Shown: positions 35,556 through 44,774, counted from the stretch's first letter. The stretch is DNA of 64,000 nucleotides from Pseudomonas sp. 31-12 (GCF_003151075.1 NZ_CP029482.1:6292001-6356000); one strand, 5' to 3'. Notes: a model not told the origin generated them from the letters alone. Translations and numbers: made by a program.

Positions 35556-37496
35556 ATGGTTATGAGTAAAGCGGACGCCTTCACCCAGGCAGGGAAAACC
35601 GCGGTGTTGCAGAACATCCAGGGCACTTTGCAATTCCTTCAGCGCTTCCCGCCCTTCAATCAGATGGAACACGCGCACCTGGCGTACCTGGTTGAACAAT
35701 GCCAGATGCGTTTCTACGCCCCTGGCGAGAGCATCATCAAACCTGCCGATGGGCCGGTTGAGCATTTCTATATCGTCAAGCAAGGTCGGGTCGTGGGTGA
35801 ACGCCCGCATACGGCCAAGGGCGGCACTGAAACCACCTTTGAAATCACCACCGGCGAGTGTTTCCCCCTCGCCGCGCTACTGGGTGAGCGCGCAACCCGT
35901 ACCGAACACCTGGCGGCCGAAGACACCTTCTGCCTACAGCTGAACAAGCTGGCGTTCATCAAGCTGTTCGCACTTTCCACCACGTTTCGTGACTTTGCCC
36001 TACGTGGTGTCAGCAGCCTGCTGGATCAGGTCAATCAGCAAGTCCAGCAAAAAGCCGTGGAAACCCTCGGCACTCAATATTCACTGAACACGCGGCTGGG
36101 CGAATTGGCCATGCGTCATCCGGTGACCTGCAGCCCCGCCACGCCATTGCGTGAAGCCGTGACCCTGATGCATGAGCAACAGGTCGGCAGCATCGTGATC
36201 GTCGACGAGCACAAAGCCCCGCTGGGCATTTTCACCCTGCGAGACCTGCGCCATGTGGTGGCCGACGGCACGGACGACTTCAATGAAGCCATCGAACAGC
36301 ACATGACCCGGGCGCCGTTTTTCCTGTCGCCGGACCACAGCGCTTTCGATGCGGCGATCGCCATGACCGAGCGCCACATCGCCCACGTCTGCCTGGTGAA
36401 AGACCATCGTCTGTGTGGCGTGGTGTCCGAGCGGGATCTGTTTTCACTGCAACGGGTCGACCTGGTGCACCTGGCGCGGACCATTCGCAGCGCCCAGAAA
36501 CTGGAAAACCTGGTGGCGATTCGCGGCGAGATCGGTCAACTGGTCGAACGCATGCTGGCGCACGGTGCCTCCTCGACCCAGATCACCCACATCATCACCC
36601 TGCTCAACGATCACACGGTGTGCCGGGTGATCGAACTGACCCTCGCCGAGAAAGGAGACCCAGGCATTCCGTTCAGCTGGCTGTGTTTCGGTAGCGAAGG
36701 TCGCCGCGAACAGACGCTGCATACCGATCAGGACAACGGCATTCTGTTCGAAGCCCGGGACGCGGCCCATGCCGCCGAAATCCGCGGTCAATTGCTGCCG
36801 ATTGCCCAGCACATCAACCAGAGCCTGGCGCTCTGCGGCTTCACGCTGTGCAAGGGCAACATCATGGCCGGCAACCCCGAACTGTGTTTGTCCCGGGCCG
36901 AATGGGCGCGACGCTTTGCGGCGTTTATTCGCGAGGCGACGCCAGAGAACCTGCTGGGTTCGAGCATTTATTTTGACCTGCGCGTGGTCTGGGGCGACGA
37001 GCAGGGCTGCGATCAGCTGCGTCAGGGCATTCTCGATCAGGTGAACGACAATCGGCTGTTCCAGCGGATGATGGCCGAGAACGCCTTGCGCAACCGTCCG
37101 CCCGTAGGACGTTTCCGGGAGTTCGTGCTGGCGCGCAAGAATGGCGAGAAAGCCACGCTGGATCTCAAGGTTCAAGGCCTGACGCCTTTCGTCGACGGCG
37201 CTCGATTGCTGGCCCTGGCCCATGGCATCGAGTCCAACAACACCCTGGAGCGCTTTCGCGAATTGGTGGCCAAAGAGGTCATTGAACGGCTGGACGGTGC
37301 TGCGTATGAAGAGGCGTATCACTTCATCCAGCAAACCCGCATGCAGCAACATCAGCTACAGACCCGGGAGAACTTGCCTTACTCCAACCGGGTCGATCCG
37401 GAAAGCCTCAATCACCTGGACCGACGGATCCTGCGCGAATCCCTGCGCCAGGCTCAACGCCTGCAAAGCAGCCTGGCCCTGCGGTATCAGCTATGA
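35556..37496 (+). CDS. cNMP-binding / CBS / DUF294 nucleotidyltransferase-like signalling protein
   Basis: 646 residues. Order: cyclic-nucleotide-binding fold (about 25-150, YAPGESIIKPADGPVEHFYI), two CBS domains (about 185-305, HPVTCSPATPLREAV; VCLVKDHRLCGVVSERDLF), a DUF294 GlnD-like nucleotidyltransferase domain (FGSEGRREQTLHTDQDNGIL, which keeps GS and DxD) and a C-terminal helical domain. It is fused or paired with DnaQ-like exonucleases in many proteobacteria and has been linked to acetate-responsive regulation. An ATG two codons later (35562) is an equal start candidate; neither has a clear ribosome site. Confidence 0.85.
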   Translation: MVMSKADAFTQAGKTAVLQNIQGTLQFLQRFPPFNQMEHAHLAYLVEQCQMRFYAPGESIIKPADGPVEHFYIVKQGRVVGERPHTAKGGTETTFEITTGECFPLAALLGERATRTEHLAAEDTFCLQLNKLAFIKLFALSTTFRDFALRGVSSLLDQVNQQVQQKAVETLGTQYSLNTRLGELAMRHPVTCSPATPLREAVTLMHEQQVGSIVIVDEHKAPLGIFTLRDLRHVVADGTDDFNEAIEQHMTRAPFFLSPDHSAFDAAIAMTERHIAHVCLVKDHRLCGVVSERDLFSLQRVDLVHLARTIRSAQKLENLVAIRGEIGQLVERMLAHGASSTQITHIITLLNDHTVCRVIELTLAEKGDPGIPFSWLCFGSEGRREQTLHTDQDNGILFEARDAAHAAEIRGQLLPIAQHINQSLALCGFTLCKGNIMAGNPELCLSRAEWARRFAAFIREATPENLLGSSIYFDLRVVWGDEQGCDQLRQGILDQVNDNRLFQRMMAENALRNRPPVGRFREFVLARKNGEKATLDLKVQGLTPFVDGARLLALAHGIESNNTLERFRELVAKEVIERLDGAAYEEAYHFIQQTRMQQHQLQTRENLPYSNRVDPESLNHLDRRILRESLRQAQRLQSSLALRYQL

Positions 37497-38200
37497 GCCT
37501 GTTTTCGTGGCTGCGCCCGGCAGGCCCAAGCCTGACCGGCGAACTCCAGCAGCGTCTGCAACGCTTGCCCTCGGCGGCAGAGCTGAGCGAGTGCAGCCTG
37601 CGCGAGCAGCGTTGGGTGGTGCTCGACCTGGAAACCACTGGCCTGAACTTGAACAAGGACCGGGTGTTGTCGATCGGCGCGGTGGTGATCGAGGACGGCG
37701 CAATCGATTTCAGCCAGCAATTCGAACGCACGCTGCAATGCGCCGATATGAAGCTGGGGCCCAGCGTATTGATTCATGGCCTGGGGCCGAGTGAGATTGC
37801 CGCCGGTAGCGATCCGGGACTGGCGCTGCTCGACTTCATGGAGTTCGTCGGTGACAGTCCGGTGCTGGCGTTTCATGCGCCGTTCGATCAACACATGCTT
37901 GGGCGTTCGTTGAAGGACCATTTGGGCTACAAATTGCAGCATCCGTTTCTGGATGTGGCGGACATCGCACCGCTGCTGTGTCCGCAGGCGCACATTCGCG
38001 ATGCCGGGCTGGATGAGTGGATCGACTGGTTCAAGCTGGAAGTCTTCGAACGGCATAACGCCAGCGCCGATGCGTTGGCCACGGCGGAACTGGCGTTGAT
38101 TTTGTTCAGCCGGGCGCGGCAGCAGCAGATTCATAGCCCGCTGAATTTGCAGCAGCGAGTGAGCCAATGGAAACGCCGGCAGCGGGTGCCGTCCTTTTAA
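37493..38200 (+). CDS. DnaQ-like 3'-5' exonuclease
   Basis: 235 residues, overlapping the CBS protein stop by ATGA, so translationally coupled. DEDD exonuclease: VVLDLETTGLNLNKD (ExoI, D and E), LAFHAPFDQHML (ExoII) and ERHNASADALATAEL (ExoIII with H then D). Similar to DNA polymerase III epsilon but not the replicative DnaQ, as it lacks a polymerase-binding tail. Partner of the preceding nucleotide-sensing protein; substrate unknown. Confidence 0.87.
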   Translation: MSLFSWLRPAGPSLTGELQQRLQRLPSAAELSECSLREQRWVVLDLETTGLNLNKDRVLSIGAVVIEDGAIDFSQQFERTLQCADMKLGPSVLIHGLGPSEIAAGSDPGLALLDFMEFVGDSPVLAFHAPFDQHMLGRSLKDHLGYKLQHPFLDVADIAPLLCPQAHIRDAGLDEWIDWFKLEVFERHNASADALATAELALILFSRARQQQIHSPLNLQQRVSQWKRRQRVPSF

Positions 38201-38214
38201 GACAAGCAAATCTT

Positions 38215-38338
38215 CTGTGGCGACGGAGCTTGCTCCCGCTCGGCTGCGCAGCCGTCGTCAATCAGCGATACGGGTCTGCCTGGATAAATGCAAGGGGCCG
38301 CTTCGCGCCCCAGCGGGAGCAAGCTCCCGCGCCACAGG
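38215..38338. repeat. REP pair, family B (GGAGCTTGCTCC type)
   Basis: CTGTGGCGACGGAGCTTGCT and inverted GCGGGAGCAAGCTCCCGCGC close a 125-base element that also carries an inner GGCTGCGCAGCC palindrome. This is a different family from the GGGCTTGCCCG copies. Confidence 0.9.
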
Positions 38339-38411
38339 TTACTTTGCACAATGCCCTGGAAACTCACCTGACCAGTGGCCAATTGCTTACCTCCCCCGCC
38401 TCTGCCACAAT

Positions 38412-38430
38412 CGCGAACAATTCTCGTTAG
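38412..38430. promoter_or_regulatory. Candidate Fur box upstream of the iron sigma factor gene
   Basis: Read on the minus strand, CTAACGAGAATTGTTCGCG resembles the Fur 6-1-6 pattern (GATAAT-A-TTATC type). It lies about 28 bases before the sigma-factor start, where Fe-Fur would repress it. Confidence 0.5.
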
Positions 38431-38457
38431 TTAACACTTCCCAATCGGTGATGCTGC

Positions 38458-38976
38458 GTGTCGTCAGTCCAAAGCCCCCAAAGTGAGCTCGTTGGTGCGT
38501 TGTATCGCGACCATCGCGGTTGGCTATTGGCTTGGCTGCGACGCAATGTGGCCTGTCCGCAACGGGCCGAAGACCTGAGTCAGGACACTTTCGTGCGCTT
38601 GCTGGGCCGCGATGAACTGAAGGAGCCTCGCGAACCGCGGGCGTTTCTGGTGGCGATCGCCAAGGGCTTGCTGTTCGACTATTTCCGTCGCGCAGCGCTG
38701 GAACAGGCCTACCTCACCGAATTGATGCTGATCCCCGAAGGCGAACAACCGTCGGTGGAAGAACAGCAGCTGATCCTCGAAGACCTGAAAAACATCGACC
38801 GCCTGCTCGGCAAGCTTTCAAGCAAGGCCCGGGCGGCGTTTCTCTATAACCGTATCGACGGCCTCGGACACACGGAAATCGCCGAGCGTCTGGGCGTGTC
38901 GGTGCCCCGGGTTCGTCAGTACCTGGCACAAGGCATTCGTCAGTGCTACATCGCGCTGTACGGTGAGCCAATATGA
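38458..38976 (+). CDS. fiuI: FecI-type ECF iron sigma factor
   Basis: 172 residues from a GTG at 38458 (MSSVQSPQSELVGALYRDHR); the ribosome site is weak. Sigma2 region DLSQDTFVRLLG and RAFLVAIAKGLLFDYFRR; sigma4 HTH HTEIAERLGVSVPRVRQYLA. Activated through FiuR when the receptor is loaded, it transcribes the receptor gene. Symbol given from the order sigma-anti-sigma-receptor next to creBCD as in P. aeruginosa fiuIRA. Confidence 0.85.
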   Translation: MSSVQSPQSELVGALYRDHRGWLLAWLRRNVACPQRAEDLSQDTFVRLLGRDELKEPREPRAFLVAIAKGLLFDYFRRAALEQAYLTELMLIPEGEQPSVEEQQLILEDLKNIDRLLGKLSSKARAAFLYNRIDGLGHTEIAERLGVSVPRVRQYLAQGIRQCYIALYGEPI

Positions 38977-39944
38977 GCCCGGCCAGTTCCAAACCGGTAT
39001 CAGCCCACGTGCTGGATGCCGCGATTGCCTGGCAATTGTCCCTGGATTCCGGCAACCCGGTGGAGCGCGAAGAGTTCGTCAAATGGCATGCCGCCCACGA
39101 GGAACACGCTCGGGCGTGGCGCCAGTTGGGCATGCTCGACCAGCGTTTCAGCGTCGCCAGCGGCCCGGCTCGCACGGCGTTACTGCAATCGCGCGAAAGC
39201 ATTCGCCGGCGGGTACGCAAACTCGGCAGTGGCCTGGCCAGCATCATCGCCGTGATCGGAATGGCGCTGTTCGCCGGTGATCGTTATCTGCCCATCGACT
39301 ATTGGCTGGCCGACCAGCGCACCGCCACCGGCGAGCAGCGCACCCTGCGCCTGACCGACGGCACGCTGATCAACCTCAACACCCACAGCGCCGTGGACGT
39401 GCGCTTCGATGAGAAGCAGCGGCTGATCATCCTTCAGGAAGGTGAGATTCTCGTCGAAACCGGTCACGGCGATGCCCGGCCGTTTATCGTCGAAACCCGC
39501 GAAGGCAGCCTGCGAGCGCTGGGCACGCGGTTCCTGGTCAAGCGCGAGGACGACGGCACGCGGCTGAGCGTGTTGCAGTCCGCAGTGGCGGCCCATCCGG
39601 AATCGAGTCCTGAGGAGCAGATCCTGCGTGAAGGCCAGCAAGTGCTGATGCGCAGCAATGGCCTGGGCCCAATCGTCGCGCTGAACCTCGGCGCCGATGC
39701 CTGGACCCGCGGCATGCTGGTGGTGGACAACGCACGACTGGAAGACCTGGTGCACGAACTCGGTCGCTATCGACGCGGGCATTTGGGCGTTGCGCCGGAG
39801 GTTGCTGACTTGCGGATCACCGGCAGCTTCCCTCTGCACGACACCGACAAGGCCTTGAGTGCGCTGCTGCCGACCCTGCCCGTGCAGATTGAACAGCACA
39901 CGCCGTGGTGGGTGACGGTGGCGAAGGCTGAAGCCAAGCCCTGA
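38973..39944 (+). CDS. fiuR: FecR-type anti-sigma regulator
   Basis: 323 residues, ATGA overlap with the sigma gene. An N-terminal cytoplasmic FecR_N domain (DAAIAWQLSLDSGNPVEREE, WHAAHEEHARAWRQL), one transmembrane segment near residues 85-103 (LASIIAVIGMALFAG) and a periplasmic FecR domain (RTLRLTDGTLINLNTHSAVD). It reads the signal from the receptor's N-terminal domain and controls the sigma factor. Confidence 0.88.
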   Translation: MSPASSKPVSAHVLDAAIAWQLSLDSGNPVEREEFVKWHAAHEEHARAWRQLGMLDQRFSVASGPARTALLQSRESIRRRVRKLGSGLASIIAVIGMALFAGDRYLPIDYWLADQRTATGEQRTLRLTDGTLINLNTHSAVDVRFDEKQRLIILQEGEILVETGHGDARPFIVETREGSLRALGTRFLVKREDDGTRLSVLQSAVAAHPESSPEEQILREGQQVLMRSNGLGPIVALNLGADAWTRGMLVVDNARLEDLVHELGRYRRGHLGVAPEVADLRITGSFPLHDTDKALSALLPTLPVQIEQHTPWWVTVAKAEAKP

Positions 39945-39963
39945 GAGGTGTTGCGCCTGCTAG

Positions 39964-40063
39964 GCCGCCTTCGCGGGCAAGCCCGCTCCCACAGGTTTTG
40001 GTGTCATTCACAGATTTCCTGCTCGACACAAAACCTGTGGGAGCGTGGCTTGCCCGCGATGGG
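39964..40063. repeat. REP pair, family A (fiuR-fiuA gap)
   Basis: GCCTTCGCGGGCAAGCCCGC facing CTGTGGGAGCGTGGCTTGCC; the right arm has one inserted base (GCGTGGC) that breaks its inner palindrome. It lies between two genes likely read under different promoters. Confidence 0.9.
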
Positions 40064-40084
40064 GTCATCAGCCTCACCGCAATT

Positions 40085-40107
40085 GATGAATCGAAATTAT
40101 TTTCATC
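40085..40107. promoter_or_regulatory. AT-rich palindrome before fiuA, possible Fur or sigma-factor site
   Basis: GATGAA-N11-TTCATC with centre TCGAAATTATT is a 23-base inverted repeat 73 bases before the receptor ATG. It resembles a Fur site in AT content and symmetry; a clear ECF promoter could not be identified. Confidence 0.35.
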
Positions 40108-40179
40108 CAGCCCTATCACTTTTGGATTCTCGTTCGGCACCTAGGCAATTGAGAAATATTTCCATTCAGGAGCCGCTGT

Positions 40180-42606
40180 ATGTCCCGCTCGCTAGACACC
40201 TTGTTGCGCCCCAGCTTGCTGGCAGTTGCCATTGCCCTTTGCGCCCCGCTGGCCAGCAGTCAGCTGATTGCCGCCGAACAGGCGTCCAGCGTTCACGCCT
40301 ACAACCTGCCGGCCGCGCCGCTGGCCAGCACCCTGAATCAGATCGCCAGCCAGGCGGGCCTCGCGCTGTCGTTGAATCCATCGCTGGCCGCGGGAAAGAC
40401 TTCCGCGCCGGTCAAGGGCCAGTTCGACGCCGCTACCGCCCTGCGTGAAGCCCTGCGCGGCACCGGTTTGCAATTGGAACAAAGCAGCGCCGGCACCTAC
40501 AGCCTGGTCGCCATTCCCGAGGGCACGCTGGCCCTGCCGGAAACCGCCGTCATCGGCGTCGAAAATACTGAAAGCGCCTGGGGCCCGGTCGAAGGCTACG
40601 TGGCCACGCGCACCGCCGCCGGCACCAAGACCGATACCGCGCTGGTCGAAGCGCCGCGCTCGATTTCGGTCGCGACCCGCCAGCAAATGGAAGATCGCAA
40701 TGTGCAGAACCTCGACGACGCCGTGCGCTACATGCCCGGTATCGTCGCCAGCAGCTACGGCAGCGACACCCGCGCCGACTGGCTACGGGTACGCGGTTTC
40801 GAACCGACCCAGTTCCTTGACGGCCTGCCGCTGCCAAAAGGCGTCTACGCCAACCCGAAACAGGAAACCTGGAACCTCGATCGCCTCGCCCTGCTGCGCG
40901 GCCCGGCGTCGTCGGTTTACGGCCAGACCCCGCCGGGCGGCCTGCTCGACATGGTCAGCCGCCGTCCAACCGCTGAAGACAGCCACGAGATCCAGCTGCA
41001 ATACGGCAGCGACAACCAGCGCCAGATCAACTTCGCCAGCACCGGCAAGATCGATGATGAAGGTCAGTTCCTCTACAGCCTGAGCGGCGTGGTGCGCGAC
41101 AGCGGCACGCAGATCGACCATGTCGACAACAAGCGCTACAACATCGCGCCGAGCCTGACCTGGAACATCGACGACGACACCAGGTTCACCCTGCTCACGC
41201 AATTCACCCGCGACGATACCGGCATCACCAGCCAGTTCCTGCCGGTGCAAGGCACCAAGATCGACATGCCGTTCGGCAAGGTTTCACATCACAAAAACCT
41301 CGGCGATCCGGACTGGGAATACTACGACCGCACCTACTACGCGCTGGGCTATGCGTTCGAACATCGTTTGAACGATGTCTGGCAGTTCAAGCAGAACCTG
41401 CGTTACACCAAATCCGATCTGTCGTTCCAGGGGCTCACCGTCGGCTCCTACCCGTTCACCCAGGTGGATAGCGACGGCAACGTCGGGCGCACCAGCACCA
41501 TCGTCGATGAAGACATCAGCCAGTTCGCCGTGGACAACAATTTCCAGGCCGACTTCGCCACCGGCGATGTCCGTCACACGCTGCTGCTGGGTCTCGACCA
41601 CCAGCGCAGCAACACCAATTACACCTCGATTTTTGGCGACGGACTGACCACCAACGTCAATAACCCGATCTATGGCCAGCCGATCGTTCGTCCACCGCGC
41701 TCTACCGCGTTCTACGACTACAACCAGAAGACCTACCAGACCGGCCTGTACGTGCAGGATCAAATGGCCCTCGACCAATGGCGCCTGACTGTCGGCGGAC
41801 GTGAGGATTGGGTCCACACCAGCACCGAGTTCTTCAACAAGGGCGATGCCACCAACACCCAGCGCGACAAGGCTTTCAGCGGCAACGCGGCGATCAGCTA
41901 TGTATTTGACTCGGGCTTTGTGCCGTACCTGTCGTATGCCGAATCCTTCCAGCCCACTACCGGCGCGTCAGCTTCGAGCACCGAATCGTTCAAGCCGACC
42001 GAAGGCAAGCAGTGGGAACTGGGCATCAAGTACCAGCCACCAGGCAGCAACACCCTGCTCAGCGCGGCGGTGTATGACCTGACCCAGAAAAACGTCTCGG
42101 TCACCACCACCGTCGGCGCCACACCGATCACCAGCCAGACCGGCGAAGTGAAAGTGAAGGGCCTGGAGCTGGAAGCAGTGTCCGACGTCACCGAAAACCT
42201 GAAAATCATCGCCGCCTACACCTTGGCCAAATCCGAAGTGCAAAAAGGCGACAACAAGGGCAACCGTCTGCAATTGATGCCTAACCAACAGGCTTCGCTG
42301 TGGGCCGATTACACCTGGCACGCCGGCGTGCTGGACGGCTTCGGCATTGGTGCCGGCGCTCGCTACACCGGCAATACCTACGGCGATCAGGGCAACACCT
42401 GGCTGGGCAAGGCCGATGCCTACACCGTGTTCGACGCGGCGGTCCATTACGACCTCGGCCGTCTGGACAACAGCCTGAAAGGCGCGTCGCTGGCACTGAA
42501 CGCCACCAACCTGCTGGACAAGGACTACATCTCCACCTGTGACAGTTTCTACTGCTACTACGGCGACCAGCGCAGCGTCGTCGCCAGTGCGACTTACAAG
42601 TGGTAA
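40180..42606 (+). CDS. fiuA: TonB-dependent ferrisiderophore transducer (ferrichrome type)
   Basis: 808 residues. Signal peptide about 1-32 (LLAVAIALCAPLASSQLIAA), then an STN signalling domain (about 38-115, YNLPAAPLASTLNQIASQAG), the plug (SWG... RSISVATRQQMEDRNVQNLD, LRGPASSVYGQTPPGGLLDM) and a 22-strand barrel ending in Trp (SVVASATYKW). The STN domain marks a transducer that signals to FecR/FecI-type proteins. GGAG precedes the ATG. Ferrichrome specificity is inferred from synteny with P. aeruginosa FiuA; a related hydroxamate is possible. Confidence 0.87.
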   Translation: MSRSLDTLLRPSLLAVAIALCAPLASSQLIAAEQASSVHAYNLPAAPLASTLNQIASQAGLALSLNPSLAAGKTSAPVKGQFDAATALREALRGTGLQLEQSSAGTYSLVAIPEGTLALPETAVIGVENTESAWGPVEGYVATRTAAGTKTDTALVEAPRSISVATRQQMEDRNVQNLDDAVRYMPGIVASSYGSDTRADWLRVRGFEPTQFLDGLPLPKGVYANPKQETWNLDRLALLRGPASSVYGQTPPGGLLDMVSRRPTAEDSHEIQLQYGSDNQRQINFASTGKIDDEGQFLYSLSGVVRDSGTQIDHVDNKRYNIAPSLTWNIDDDTRFTLLTQFTRDDTGITSQFLPVQGTKIDMPFGKVSHHKNLGDPDWEYYDRTYYALGYAFEHRLNDVWQFKQNLRYTKSDLSFQGLTVGSYPFTQVDSDGNVGRTSTIVDEDISQFAVDNNFQADFATGDVRHTLLLGLDHQRSNTNYTSIFGDGLTTNVNNPIYGQPIVRPPRSTAFYDYNQKTYQTGLYVQDQMALDQWRLTVGGREDWVHTSTEFFNKGDATNTQRDKAFSGNAAISYVFDSGFVPYLSYAESFQPTTGASASSTESFKPTEGKQWELGIKYQPPGSNTLLSAAVYDLTQKNVSVTTTVGATPITSQTGEVKVKGLELEAVSDVTENLKIIAAYTLAKSEVQKGDNKGNRLQLMPNQQASLWADYTWHAGVLDGFGIGAGARYTGNTYGDQGNTWLGKADAYTVFDAAVHYDLGRLDNSLKGASLALNATNLLDKDYISTCDSFYCYYGDQRSVVASATYKW

Positions 42607-42629
42607 TTGCCTGATCTGAACGCTCCAAG

Positions 42630-42659
42630 ACCAAGCCGTCCCTCGAGGACGGCTTTGGT
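42630..42659 (+). terminator. Hairpin between fiuA and the PepSY gene
   Basis: GCCGTCC-CTCGA-GGACGGC is a 7-bp GC stem, extended by CCAA/TTGG with a bulge. Only ATTTCTG follows, so partial termination with read-through to the PepSY gene is likely. Confidence 0.6.
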
Positions 42660-42677
42660 ATTTCTGAAGGCCATCAA

Positions 42678-43811
42678 ATGAAGAGCAAAACGATTCGCCG
42701 CTGGTCATGTATTCACACCTGGACCAGCCTGATCTGCACGGTGTTTCTGCTGATGCTGGCGCTGACCGGCTTGCCGTTGATCTTTCACCACGAGATCGAC
42801 CATCTGCTGGGCGATGCCGCCGAGTTGAAGCACATGCCGGCGGACACCCCGCAACTGAATTTGCAGCAGTTGGTGCAGGCGGCGGAAAAACATCGCCCCG
42901 GTGAAGTCATGCAGTATTTCGGCTTCGACGAGGAAGAACCCAACGCCGCGATCGCCATCATGGCCGCCACCGCCGGCACCGAACCCAATTCGTCGCACAC
43001 CTTCATGCTCGACGCCCGCACCGGTGAAGCGCTGGAGATGCCGTCGGCCAACGGCGGTTTCATGATGGTGATGCTGCGTCTGCACGTGGACATGTTCGCC
43101 GGTCTGCCGGGCAAGTTGCTGCTGGCGTTCATGGGACTGATGTTTGTCGTGGCGATTGTTTCCGGGACGGTGCTGTACCTGCCGTTCATGCGCCGCTTGA
43201 AATTCGCCACCGTGCGCCAGGACAAATCCACTCGCCTGCGCTGGCTCGACCTGCACAACTTGATCGGGGTGGTCACCCTGACCTGGGCGCTGGTGGTCGG
43301 GGTTACCGGCGTGATCAGTGCTTGCGCCGACCTGCTGATCGCCGCGTGGCGTAACGACGCCTTGAGCACGATGATCGCACCGTATCGCGATGCGCCACCG
43401 CTGACGCAATTGGCGCCAGCGACTCGTTTGCTCGACATCGCCAAGGAAGTCGCGCCAGGCATGCAACCCGATTTCATCGCCTTCCCCGGCACACGGTTTT
43501 CCAGCGAACACCATTACGCTGTGTTCATGAAAGGCAGCACCCACCTGACGTCGCACCTGCTGACCCCGGTGTTGATCGATGCCAGTACCCTGCAAGTTAC
43601 GGCGGTGGCCGAACGACCGTGGTACATGGACGCCATGGGCATGTCGCAACCGCTGCACTTTGGTGATTACGGCGGCATGCCGATGAAAATCCTCTGGGCG
43701 ACCCTGGATGTGCTGACCATCGTCGTGCTGGGCAGTGGGGTTTATCTGTGGGTGGTGCGGCGCAGGGCGGCGAAAAAACCGGTGCTCGAACAGGCGGAGG
43801 CTCAAGCATGA
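42678..43811 (+). CDS. PepSY-associated transmembrane protein, probable siderophore-iron reductase
   Basis: 377 residues. Four or so membrane segments: residues 15-38, about 145-170, 195-220 and 345-365; a PepSY stretch lies in the periplasmic loops. A conserved IHTWTSLICTVFLLMLALTG start and WLDLHNLIGVVTLTWALVVG are typical of PepSY_TM proteins beside TonB receptors, several of which (FoxB-like) reduce siderophore-bound iron in the inner membrane. The gene follows fiuA by 71 bases. Confidence 0.82.
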   Translation: MKSKTIRRWSCIHTWTSLICTVFLLMLALTGLPLIFHHEIDHLLGDAAELKHMPADTPQLNLQQLVQAAEKHRPGEVMQYFGFDEEEPNAAIAIMAATAGTEPNSSHTFMLDARTGEALEMPSANGGFMMVMLRLHVDMFAGLPGKLLLAFMGLMFVVAIVSGTVLYLPFMRRLKFATVRQDKSTRLRWLDLHNLIGVVTLTWALVVGVTGVISACADLLIAAWRNDALSTMIAPYRDAPPLTQLAPATRLLDIAKEVAPGMQPDFIAFPGTRFSSEHHYAVFMKGSTHLTSHLLTPVLIDASTLQVTAVAERPWYMDAMGMSQPLHFGDYGGMPMKILWATLDVLTIVVLGSGVYLWVVRRRAAKKPVLEQAEAQA

Positions 43812-43987
43812 GGCCACGACAGTCGAACTTCTGGAAGGTCTTCGCCACGCCCACCGTAATTGCGCTGCTCAGCGCCGCGGGGCTGTTCGCCGCGCTGCTG
43901 GGCGATGGCGTTTGGGATGCCTTGAGCTGGGTTGGCTTGGGCGTCCCCGCTGTGCTTGCCCTGCGCGGCCTGCTGCAACGCCGCTGA
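43808..43987 (+). CDS. 59-residue membrane protein coupled to the PepSY gene
   Basis: 59 residues, MRPRQSNFWKVFATPTVIAL to LALRGLLQRR. Two hydrophobic helices (about 12-33 and 36-52). GGAGG lies 7 bases before the ATG, which overlaps the PepSY stop by four bases (ATGA), strong support that it is real and translated with it. A small partner of the PepSY protein is a reasonable guess; no known domain. Confidence 0.75.
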   Translation: MRPRQSNFWKVFATPTVIALLSAAGLFAALLGDGVWDALSWVGLGVPAVLALRGLLQRR

Positions 43988-43989
43988 TC

Positions 43990-44082
43990 CTTGTGGGAGC
44001 GAGCCTGCTCGCGATGGCGGCCTGACATTCAACAGGGGTGCTGAATGTAAACGACCTCTTCGCGAGCAGGCTCGCCCCCACG
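43990..44082. repeat. REP pair, family A (after small membrane gene)
   Basis: CTTGTGGGAGCGAGCCTGCT with inverted CTTCGCGAGCAGGCTCGCCC; the inner CTGAATGT/ACATTCAG spacer pairs too. It begins two bases after a stop codon. Confidence 0.9.
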
Positions 44083-44144
44083 ATCTTGAGCAATCTCTTG
44101 AACGCGCTATGCTGCCCAGCACTGCCCAACTCCGAGACGCTGCC

Positions 44145-44774
44145 ATGTCCGCCCCCAGCATGACCCTGTTCCACAATTCGTTATCGCCCTTCGTTCGCAA
44201 AGTCATGGTGCTGTTGCACGAAACCGGTCAGACCGACCGCGTGGCGTTGCAAGACTGCGTGCTCACACCGGTTAGCCCGGATCAGGCGCTCAACGAAGAC
44301 AACCCCCTGGGCAAGATCCCGGCCCTGCGCCTGGCCGACGGCAACGTCATCCATGACAGCCGGGTGATCCTCGATTACCTCGACCATCAACACGTCGGCA
44401 ATCCGCTGATCCCCCGCGAAGGCTCGGCCCGCTGGCGCCGTTTGACCCTGGCCTCCCTGGCCGACGGGATCATGGACGCTTCGGTGATGGTTCGGTATGA
44501 AATGGTCCTGCGAGCCCCCGAGAAGCATTGGGACGAATGGCTCGATGGCCAGCGCGACAAGATTCGTCGCGCATTGGCGCTGTTGGAGAAGGATGCGATT
44601 GCCGAGCTGACCAGCCATTTTGATGTGGCGGCGATCAGCGTGGCGTGTGCGTTGGGTTACCTCGACTTGCGGCATCCGGATCTGGAATGGCGCGAGGCGA
44701 ATCCACAATTGGCGGCCTGGTATTTCGAGGTGAGTCAGCGGCCTTCGATGGTGGCGACGATGCCGAAGCTCTAG
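44145..44774 (+). CDS. Glutathione S-transferase family protein
   Basis: 209 residues from ATG 44145 (MSAPSMTLFHNSLSPFVRKV); an internal ATG at 44160 (MTLFHNS) is possible. Thioredoxin-fold N-terminal domain with LFHNSLSPFVRKVMVLLHE, NPLGKIPALRLADG and DSRVILDYLD (gamma-Glu contact S), then an all-helical C-terminal domain. Cytosolic GST-like enzyme of undefined substrate; stands alone between two REPs. Confidence 0.88.
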   Translation: MSAPSMTLFHNSLSPFVRKVMVLLHETGQTDRVALQDCVLTPVSPDQALNEDNPLGKIPALRLADGNVIHDSRVILDYLDHQHVGNPLIPREGSARWRRLTLASLADGIMDASVMVRYEMVLRAPEKHWDEWLDGQRDKIRRALALLEKDAIAELTSHFDVAAISVACALGYLDLRHPDLEWREANPQLAAWYFEVSQRPSMVATMPKL

